Shown piece by piece: positions 56,791 through 64,000 of a DNA stretch of 64,000 nucleotides. The translations under genes and the position numbers were made by a program. Origin of the DNA: Pseudoips prasinana (Eukaryota > Arthropoda > Insecta > Lepidoptera > Nolidae); assembly GCA_951640165.1 (NCBI GenBank), contig OX621250.1:806001-870000 (forward strand). The letters run 5' to 3'. The notes under the pieces are model-generated. The model saw only the letters and a program-made list of their open reading frames with translations, had not been told where the DNA came from and did no database searches. The first letter of the stretch is position 1. Each line of letters begins with the position of its first letter.

Positions 56791-56827
56791 TTTGAGGCTT
56801 AACCGTGTTTTAAGTAACGTACGGCAG
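56791..56827. repeat. right terminal inverted repeat of the Sola-like element
   Basis: Ends ACGTACGGCAG, followed by the ACTT duplication. Pairs with 47834-47870. Confidence 0.8.
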
Positions 56828-56924
56828 ACTTCTCTTCTTATTTTACATGTTTAGATATAATTATTTTAAGATTATTTTAATGTTATCATAATGTTATATA
56901 ATTTATGTTACATATAACCACTTG

Positions 56925-57020
56925 GAAGGACCTAGTTCTCGCTCCTAGTGCGAGGACTAGAGCACACTCAATATGTTGTATTGTTGTTCTTTGCAAATAA
57001 ATGTTATTATTATTATGTTT
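56925..57020 (+). repeat. retroelement 3'-end fragment
   Basis: GGAAGGACCTAGTTCTCGCTC, GTGCGAGGACTAGAGC, a poly(A) signal (CAAATAAATG) and a (TTA)n tail. The class is unclear. Confidence 0.4.
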
Positions 57021-57154
57021 CTCATTTGTCTATATTTTAATCCTAAGTATTATGTATGCTTCTTTTATCTTTATTTGTTTTCTTAATATGTACCAAGTTG
57101 ATCAAACTTTACATGAACTTGTAACATGAGAAAAATAAATGTTTATCTATACTA

Positions 57155-57370
57155 ATATTATAAAGAGGTAACGTTTGTGAGTTTGTGACGTTGTAAGGGG
57201 TAATCTCTGGATTACTAAACCGATTTTCAAAATTATTTCACCAATAGAAAGCTACGTTATTGTGGAGTGTCATAGGCTATGAGTCATCATCATAATTTTT
57301 ATTTATCCCGAACTTTTAACCCGAGGTATTACGCGGGACAAACGGGCAGGGAAAAATAAATATATAACGC
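57155..57370 (+). mobile_element. degenerate Helitron-like repeat
   Basis: Starts TCTATACTAATATTATAAAG, close to Lep1 5' ends, and contains ATTACGCGGGACAAACGGGC. A CTAG end was not found. Confidence 0.45.
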
Positions 57371-57433
57371 GGTACTTCTGATATACCTCTAATAATAAAG
57401 AATTACATCAAACTTACCGAATTATATTAAAGA

Positions 57434-57618
57434 CTAGCTGTGCCCCGCGGTTTTACCCGCGTTAATCTTTATAAATTATAGCCTGTGTGTTGATCCAGGG
57501 TGTCAGGTAACACTATACCAAATTTTACTAAAACCGCTCCAGCAGTTTAAACGTGAAGAAGTAACAAACATACACACTCACACAGTCACAAACTTTCGCC
57601 TTGATAATATTAATAGGA
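57434..57618 (-). mobile_element. Lep1-type Helitron
   Basis: CTAGCTGTGCCCCGCGGTTT (inverted 3' end) to AATATTAATAGGA (inverted 5' TC end), 185 bp. Confidence 0.8.
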
Positions 57619-57837
57619 TTAATGTCGTTAATTTTTGTCCTTATTATCAGCCATCGATATGAGAATATAATTTTATTTCAATATAATGTTTCCTCAATCA
57701 AACAAGTACCTAAATTGAAAGATAAAATTATGTTTTGATATGTTTCGTTATTAAATAACTTATAATCATAAATGATTATGTTAAAACGGATAGAATAACT
57801 TTGCTTATATGTTATTATGTGGTTAGTGACCAGAGGA

Positions 57838-58069
57838 GCTACCGGCTAAGTCACCGAACATCGGGATAGTGATCGGCGTTCAAATAAATAAAGGTTAAAA
57901 ATGACTTAATCAATCTTTAAATCGGTTTCGACGTTGAAAATCGATTCCGGACCATTTATGACGCCACATGTGATCATGGAAGCCGATTAACGATTGATTA
58001 TGTCATTTTTTACCTTTATTTATTTGAACGCCGATCACTATTCCGATTTTCGGCGACTTAGCCGGTAGC
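57838..58069. mobile_element. foldback MITE, copy 2
   Basis: The inverted ends GCTACCGGCTAAGTCACC / GGCGACTTAGCCGGTAGC continue through ATCGG and GATCGGCGTTCAAATAAATA, giving roughly 65-bp arms. Related to 15955-16152. Confidence 0.75.
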
Positions 58070-58349
58070 CGCCCGTGTCTGTCATCTTAACGGAAAAAAA
58101 TCCTAACTTAACACAAATATTATACAGAAAATAATAAAAATTTGATCGAAACCATTTTGAGATTACATAACGACCCAGTTGCTTTCAAATAACGATACGT
58201 AATAGGAACCATTCCTTGCTTTGCCTACTCTGGTAATATTCCACGTGCTAGCGTAACAAACGTAAGGATAGGTACTTCGAGAAATCATATTTGGCTTGTC
58301 GAAAACTACCCTTAGTTTCTTTACTTAAATAAAATAAATAAATATAAAT
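58070..58349. other. no recognisable feature
   Basis: AT-rich spacer. Nothing recognised. Confidence 0.35.
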
Positions 58350-58600
58350 AAAAAAGGTTTTTATTCACGTAGACTTTAAAAAAGCGCTTGTAAATAGTCA
58401 GAACATGTTTGTAGTAATATAGTTGTATACATTAGATATTATTTCTAGTAACATAGATATTTAGGTACATCTTGTATAAAAACATTTATAAAATTTATTT
58501 TATTACAGAAATGATATTTAGCTAGCTCGTATCAAGTTATTGTCAAGAGATTATGTTTAATTATCTAGTTTAAGTCTAATATTTACTAACCACATAATGT
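58350..58600 (-). repeat. family R, copy 4
   Basis: GGTTTTTATTCACGTAGACT through AGTCAGAACATGTTTGTAG to GTTTAAGTCTAATATTTAC. Similar to copies 1 and 2. Confidence 0.75.
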
Positions 58601-58935
58601 ATGCAATTACTAACACATTACATTTAATTGTATATTATTATAGTTTTAGGGTCCGTTCCTTATTACTTGTATTTCTCAATAATAAGTGAATTGTATTCTG
58701 TTTTGAGAAATAAATTTCTTAATCCGTAACTCACAATTCAAATAATATGCCACTTGCGTATGTTGTCTAAAACATTATGTATTAAAATCCACTCTCTCCC
58801 CGTTTATGTTAGTTAGTCCGTCCCTTCTGATTATAAGAATAAGGTAGTATAAAGAATGAAAATATGTTTGCGCAAGCACTTATGCACTATAATAATATGT
58901 ATAACGCAGAAAGCTAGACTCTAATAAGACTGGTC
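58601..58935. other. no recognisable feature
   Basis: AT-rich. TATTTCTCAATAATAAG and TTTTGAGAAATAAA (58670-58715) are weakly inverted. No gene. Confidence 0.35.
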
Positions 58936-58938
58936 ACT

Positions 58939-59497
58939 AGTGTTGCCTCACTGTCAATTGTCTATCGATAGGTTGTCAATACTATCGTGACCTCGAAAAC
59001 TAGTCAGAATATCGATAGGGCTATCGATAGTGTTGGAATTTTGCAATACTATCGATAGTATCTTTCGGAGAAATTGAGTAATACTATTGATGAAGACCAA
59101 TACTATCGATAGTATAAATACCCAATAGTATTGATACTATCGATAGTATCGATACTATCACTATTAAGGTGTCTTTTAGTGCTATCAAAGTCGATACTAT
59201 CGATAGTATCGATAGTTTGCTACATCGATATTTAACCAAAGTTCAATAGTATTGCATCCAGATTTTAGTCAACATTATTAGTTTAAATATCGATGTAGCA
59301 CTTTGATTGCACTGAAAAACACCTCAATAGTGATAGTATCGATACTATCGATAGTATAACTTAATTTCTTCGAAAGATACTATCGATAGTATCGATAGTA
59401 TTGTAAAATTCCAATTCTATCAATAGCCCTATCGATATTCTGACAATTTTTCGAGGTCAACTATCGATACATCAACTATCGATAGTAAGGCAACACT
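58939..59497. mobile_element. long foldback MITE packed with TATCGATA
   Basis: The ends AGTGTTGCC / GGCAACACT are flanked by ACT on both sides (58936-58938 and 59498-59500). If the ends are trimmed by one base the flank is TA, so the class is ambiguous. The two 250-base halves are near complements of each other. I count about 16 copies of the palindrome TATCGATA. No coding capacity. Confidence 0.8.
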
Positions 59498-59774
59498 ACT
59501 GATCACCAAATGCCCTGAAACACGACTATGAGGACATTATTAGCATGATAGTATAAACATAATGTACCTAGAGTATCTCTGTATGAAAACTGTGTCCCAG
59601 CTACAGTTTTAATACATGCATTTTCGAATGAGACAGGATGCGCTGTCTTGCTGGTTGCATTCACCGAGGAAGATGATCTCCTAAATGAATTACGTGAGTT
59701 ACCTTTTATAATTTTAGGTCCAGCTTCGTTCATTTTAAACAATAATATGTCTCTGGACTGTGGTTGATAACTGA

Positions 59775-59933
59775 CTAGCTGTGCCCCGCGGTGTTACCCG
59801 CGTTAAATTTTTGCTATAAACCTCACGGAGCCCGAGACCTTTCCAACGAATGCAAAACCGTGGAAATCGGTTCGTGCGTTCTGGAGTTATAGCGTCAGGA
59901 AAGAAAACTCGACTTATTTTTATAAAGTAGAGA
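59775..59933 (-). mobile_element. Lep1-like Helitron, variant interior
   Basis: CTAGCTGTGCCCCGCGGTGTT at the inverted 3' end. The interior (ACGGAGCCCGAGACCTTTCC) differs from the other copies. The inverted 5' end is TAAAGTAGAGA. Confidence 0.7.
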
Positions 59934-60005
59934 TGTCATCGTGAAAAATTGTCTATTGGAAGGAGACAGGTTTTGTGATGTCACTCTTCACTATTGCTTT
60001 GAATT

Positions 60006-60060
60006 ATATTCCTGTCATTTCTCAGTTAGTGACGTACTAACTGAGATATGACAGGAATAT
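60006..60060. repeat. 25-bp inverted repeat, one mismatch
   Basis: ATATTCCTGTCATTTCTCAG and the next five bases pair with 60036-60060 around GACGT. Part of the arm (TCTCAGTTAGTGACGT) recurs at 60352-60367. Confidence 0.88.
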
Positions 60061-60144
60061 CATTTCTATTGCTGTCGGTGTCTATTCTTTTATTTGTAAC
60101 AACATTTTCAATGATTTTCATACTCGTCCAAAGTATGAAAATCA

Positions 60145-60288
60145 CTAGCTGTGCACCGCAGTTTTACCCGCGTCAAAATTAAAATAGCCTATGTGCTCTA
60201 TATATATATATATATCACCAAAATCCATTCGGTACTTTTGCGTGTAAAGAGTAACAAACATCCATTCATTCACATAATATTCGTAGGA
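60145..60288 (-). mobile_element. Lep1-type Helitron
   Basis: CTAGCTGTGCACCGCAGTTT to CATAATATTCGTAGGA, with a (TA)n run inside at 60201-60213. Confidence 0.75.
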
Positions 60289-60394
60289 TTAGTCTTTGTT
60301 ATAAATAATACAATATAAGCCGACTAAGTTAGACAATATATTCCTCTCACTTCTCAGTTAGTGACGTGATATTTTGACACTACTTTTAGACTAG

Positions 60395-60575
60395 ACAACG
60401 CCCGCACTACGGAATCTAATCCCTGTGTCACGGTGTACTTTACAAACATATATAGATGGACACAAATTACATCCAGACTCAGAACAACTATTTTTGGGTC
60501 ACACCCGGGACACGAAACAGCGAGGCGACTGTCTTAGCCGCAGCGCCACACGTGCAGTTTATTCACATTTATACA
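60395..60575 (-). mobile_element. SINE family C-like, minus strand
   Basis: TTACATCCAGACTCAGAAC, ACACCCGGGACACGAAACAG (inverted B box) and GCGACTGTCTTAGCCGCAGC (inverted A arm). Confidence 0.45.
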
Positions 60576-60579
60576 AAAA

Positions 60580-60749
60580 CTAGCTGTGCCCCGTGGTTTT
60601 ACCCGCATTAAACTTTATACATTATGTGTTAATCCAGGGTGTCAGCTAAATCTATACCAGCTTTTATTAAAATCGCTCCAGCCGTTTAGACGTGAATAGG
60701 TAACAAACATACACAGTCACGAACTTTCACCTTTATAATATTAGTAGGA
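60580..60749 (-). mobile_element. Lep1-type Helitron
   Basis: CTAGCTGTGCCCCGTGGTTT to TTATAATATTAGTAGGA, 170 bp. Close relative of 57434-57618. Confidence 0.8.
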
Positions 60750-60889
60750 TATAGGTATAGTAAAAATATAAGAGGTTAAACAGGCGTTAAGCTATCCAAT
60801 GGCCCACTTAACAAGATATCTGATAAAATAAGGAAGTAAGTGCACCGAACGGCGCGGCGACAGAAACGACAGAATGCGTGTACAAACGC

Positions 60890-60912
60890 CATAGGAGTTC
60901 TTAACTCCTATG
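60890..60912. repeat. perfect 10-bp inverted repeat
   Basis: CATAGGAGTT / AACTCCTATG around CTT. Confidence 0.75.
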
Positions 60913-60934
60913 TCCTTTGGTCACTGCCTAACAC

Positions 60935-60980
60935 TAGTTGACATTGTGACTGAGAAAGCGACCAGTCTCAATGTCAACTA
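60935..60980. repeat. 17-bp inverted repeat, one mismatch
   Basis: TAGTTGACATTGTGACT pairs with AGTCTCAATGTCAACTA around a 12-base loop. Confidence 0.8.
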
Positions 60981-61054
60981 TCCATCTGCAGAAAACATGT
61001 TATAGGCATTGACCTATATGTATTCTACTAGACGCGCAATCTCATATTGAGAAT

Positions 61055-61098
61055 TTGCTCACTGAGTTGCAGCGCGGGAGCTGCAACTCAGTGAGCAA
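61055..61098. repeat. perfect 19-bp inverted repeat
   Basis: TTGCTCACTGAGTTGCAGC and its exact complement around GCGGGA. The flank to the right is GC-rich (GCCGCCGCGCCCGCGCCC). Confidence 0.9.
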
Positions 61099-61099
61099 T

Positions 61100-62215
61100 T
61101 TTAGCCGCCGCGCCCGCGCCCATCACCTCGCGCGCCGGACTGGGACAGAGTTTTTCGAAACAGCGTGTCTAGTTATACATATAAGTCAATGGTTATAGGC
61201 AACAATAGAATGCACAAATACTGGTGCATTTTTAATCCCTCATTTTAATGATACGTCCCTTACTACAAATTATTACTAATCATTTTTGAGAAACAAATAT
61301 CAGATAACACTCACAGGGCCAAATGGGCATCTAATGCGGGCCCTGATTCGTGGGTCGATTAAATCAAACAGCGCAACGGGTTAATAAAAATGGGAAGAAG
61401 ACAAGTAAGAAGTGAACTAACCCACAAAGTTCGTGTGAAAGTGCGGAAACAATTTACAATTACACTATATATAAAAACTTAAGAGATGTCACGGGACACC
61501 CGGATGGAACGAAGTTATTTCTTATTATTTATTATGTACAAAAACCTGTATACACTCAATAAAAATAATCGTCGCGACACCACACTGTTCAATGCGAAAT
61601 AGAAATTCAAATATCTGGCTTGCATTCTATAAGAGAGAGAGAGAGACAGACAGAGAAACATGCGCACGCCGCACAGCTGCAAAAAGTGTCGTGACAACTT
61701 TTCGTAAGAATTTTTTCCGTCTAGCCCCCTTTCACAACGCGCGATAAGGAACTTCGTTCCAATATACATATAAATAATTTGTAACCGTATAATCAGCGGT
61801 TAGCCATCGCTCAATAAATATTATGTCGTCACAAAATCCATACTATATTTCAAATTATTGTAATTATATTACCGTTCGCAAAATAAAATCTAAGCCTTAA
61901 TAGTAAGTAAACCTATTCTGTATCTGTACTTTGATAATATATCACATAAGATAAAATATGAAGTCACAAAATTCCCATTGTGTAAACAAGGATCTCCAAA
62001 CAAGTTTTGTAAGCTCCGTTCTGTCTCCAACAATTGTCTCATTTCCATTCGTGAATAATTTTCGGACAGTCCTAAAACCCACTCCCACTCACATGTCTTT
62101 AATACTAAAGAGAGGAAACTACCTCCTTGTTACACAGACAAGTTAAGAGGGTAGAATATTTGACGGCGCATTCGACATTTCAAAAAACATACAACAGAAA
62201 AAAAAATCTATTCTT
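61100..62215. other. no recognisable gene
   Basis: AT-rich, apart from the GC-rich start (61100-61145) and a (GA)n run at 61631-61646. Short frames lack motifs. Confidence 0.35.
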
Positions 62216-62219
62216 TCCT

Positions 62220-62350
62220 AGTAGGTAGTGGTTTTTAATATCAAAAGGGCGACGAACGAGCAAGTCAGTCACCTGATGGTAAGTGATCACCGACGCCCAT
62301 GGACATTCGCAATATCAGAGGCGTCGTGTGTGCGTTGCCGACCTTTAAGG
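62220..62350 (-). repeat. LINE 3'-end fragment
   Basis: Inverted relative of 24600-24745: CACCTGATGGTAAGTGATCAC, GCCCATGGACATTCGCAATA and TGCGTTGCCGACCTTTAAGG. Confidence 0.6.
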
Positions 62351-62426
62351 GACAGCAAACAAGTGTTGCTGACCCTTCCCTCACCCCGATGAGCTCTGGC
62401 GACCTTACTGACACGCAAAAACACAC

Positions 62427-62459
62427 AACATTAAAAATGAATGAATCATTTTTAATGTT
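62427..62459. repeat. perfect 14-bp inverted repeat
   Basis: AACATTAAAAATGA / TCATTTTTAATGTT around ATGAA. Confidence 0.8.
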
Positions 62460-62732
62460 TTGTTATTGTAAAGGAATGTCTTCTGTAAGGTGGAGGTAAA
62501 CTTCCCCAGGCTGCTCTCTGAGCGAATGAACGCTGTGCCCTACCTCTCTTAACAACAAGACTATATTCTGATGACTACAGCCAGATATTATGGTTTAACG
62601 TTTCAAATATGGAATATTACGAATACCATTACTTTGGCATCTATATTTAACTTATCAATAATTAGTATGTTTTAATACAATAAAAGGGGGTAAATAAAGA
62701 AAGCGACAATTTTAAGCCCGTTTTATTTTATA

Positions 62733-62893
62733 CTAGCAGGCTGTGCCCCGCGGGTTTACCCACGTTAAACTTTATAAATAATAGCCTTTGTGTCAATCCG
62801 GGGTGTTAGCTAACTCTATACCAAATTTTATTAAAATCGCTCCCGTCGGTTAGACGTGAAGAAGTAACATACATACACAGTCACAAACTTTAG
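62733..62893 (-). mobile_element. Lep1-type Helitron, 5' end lost
   Basis: CTAGCAGGCTGTGCCCCGCGG to CACAGTCACAAACTTTAG. The ATATTAGTAGGA end is missing. Confidence 0.7.
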
Positions 62894-63860
62894 TGTGATT
62901 AGTGGTACGAGTACGAGTATGCGTAGCGAAAGTCATTTAGCTTCTTCAATAATATTGCGGAGTCTATACACTTCGAGCTACACTAGTCCCTCATATACCC
63001 ATAATGAGAGTGAGAGGGCGCTACCCTCCGAGTGTCGCACAAATCTTTCGCTAGTTAGTGCCGACTCGACCCACTTACGGGACAAGTTATTGTCACACAA
63101 CTTTTATGCGGGATTTGAATTTGTGGACTTTGGGAGATATCGCCCGTTCGATCGTTTAATGTTAGATTATGTGACTACGAGGAAACTTTTGGTATTTCGT
63201 CCTTGATATTTCTTTAGGAAAATGTAATATCGGAATATTCTGACCATTCGCGTTACAAAGCAGAAAAATAAAACAAAATAGCTCGATTTACTTTGACTCG
63301 TCTCGTTATCTATGTGTTATATTTTTGCTCAATAATATACTTTAAAAAATCTAAACCTATATTTCTAGCGTCATAATTAAACCGCTGAGCAAGCGACAGG
63401 GTATGTCGGGTAGTTTCCAAGTGTACCTCCTAAAAGCCCTCAGTATTTCCGTGACTATCTTTACCATGAGCCACGGGATTCACCGCGACCATAAAAAGTG
63501 TTACCCATTTCTACGTAAGTAGGCTCCATCGAACATAGGGACCACTCTCTCTTTTCTCTCAATAGCTGCGCGCATAACACAAGCATTTAATGCATATGCA
63601 TTAGTTGCTCGTGTTTCACGCGCATCAACCAGCATTAACCTATTTTTATATTAAAAGGCTACGTGGCCCCGTACGCAAACATTCGCTCAAAATAACGACC
63701 AAGCGTAGTTGTATAGTCTCTGGATTCCTGTCGGAGTATGACAAGGCTCTAACATCATCATCTTGATATCGTAATGTCTATAACGTTCCCAGTTGGAGGG
63801 GATTTGCCGTAGTCAATAGATAAATAAAAAAGGAGCAATAAATAAATAAAAACGGTTTTT
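62894..63860. other. low-repeat stretch without a recognised gene
   Basis: Less AT-rich than average and free of the repeats seen elsewhere. A frame at 62895-63206 shows no family motif. TATTTTTATATTAAAAGGCT at 63639-63658, followed by a GC-richer block, could be a TATA-type promoter pointing right, but nothing downstream in the window confirms it. Confidence 0.25.
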
Positions 63861-63867
63861 ATTCGGC

Positions 63868-63912
63868 AAGTTGGCGTGGTTGGTAATTGCTAGCCTTTGA
63901 CGCCAGACTCAT
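63868..63912 (+). mobile_element. SINE family B head fragment
   Basis: GTTGGCGTGGTTGGTAATTG and CCTTTGACGCCAGACTC: only the pol III head remains. Confidence 0.55.
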
Positions 63913-64000
63913 TTTATATCTAAGACTACATATTTTTCGTCCACAAGTTTTAGTTTTCGTCTTATAAAGTAAGATTATGGAAGAATAGAAAAAAACCTGA

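Larger units (their letters stand above)
47834..56827 (-). mobile_element. large DNA transposon, Sola-like, with nested LINEs
   Basis: The left end CTGCCGTACATTGTTTAAAA and inverted right end CTGCCGTACGTTACTTAAAA match at 25 of the first 29 positions. ACTT flanks both sides (47830-47833 and 56828-56831), a 4-bp target duplication. The length is 8994 bp, of which about 4.3 kb is LINE sequence inside an intron, leaving about 4.7 kb. Subterminal DNA on both sides repeats short words such as TTACTTAAAACA (48350s) and AACGGTATT, possible transposase sites. The minus-strand gene described below fills the middle. Four-base duplications and a DDD transposase are features of the Sola superfamily (family knowledge). 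Membership is unproven. Confidence 0.75.

Noticed and set aside
62895..63206. 103-codon frame as a gene
   Set aside because: No ATG-led conserved domain, Ser/Arg-rich low-information sequence. Left as unknown.

Overview
The window is non-coding, transposon-packed insect DNA, almost certainly from a moth or butterfly. The evidence is AT-rich sequence, several Lep1-type non-autonomous Helitrons (ends TC...CTAG), tRNA-derived SINEs in many copies, RTE-type LINE tails ending in ATGATG runs, a cecropia-type mariner, and GC-rich MITEs. I found no conserved single-copy host gene. Every long open frame I could interpret belongs to a mobile element. Family and clade names come from reading motifs and from memory, not from a search.

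Layout. 1-1.9 kb: 5'-cut RTE-type LINE. 3.7-6.9 kb: a SINE next to a decayed, internally deleted RNase H-bearing LINE on the minus strand. 9.0-9.4 kb: C-terminal LINE stub. 9602-14805: a complete LTR retrotransposon (290-bp LTRs differing at one noticed base, 4-bp target duplication TGTA) with wrecked gag, protease and integrase, no visible reverse transcriptase, and two large arrays of a short hairpin motif. 15-37 kb: SINEs, MITEs, Helitrons and LINE ends in otherwise featureless AT-rich DNA. 38-39.6 kb: an apparently intact mariner inside a Helitron. 40-47.5 kb: SINEs, perfect snap-back hairpins, and an R2/R4-type LINE end nested in a SINE. 56.9-64 kb: Helitrons in one orientation, a MITE packed with TATCGATA sites, and further perfect hairpins.

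The most interesting object is 47834-56827. It is a roughly 9-kb DNA transposon bounded by inverted repeats starting CTGCCGTAC and a 4-bp duplication ACTT. On the minus strand it carries a gene that reads as three exons (56148-56170, 55245-55675, 49014-50920). The GT-AG junctions keep frame and predict a 786-residue protein with Cys clusters and a D/D/D RNase H-like core. Its second intron holds a CR1/Jockey-type LINE with an intact 959-codon ORF2, plus a second LINE 3' end. Exon 2 runs in frame, without a stop, into that LINE's ORF1, so a read-through transcript could encode a chimera. The 4-bp duplication and DDD core suggest a Sola-like element, but assignment needs a search.

The other leading signal is the pair of hairpin arrays (GAAAGC-N5/6-GCTTTG, 8 and 15 copies) flanking the integrase remnant of the LTR element. 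They look like selected binding sites or RNA structures in an otherwise dead element.
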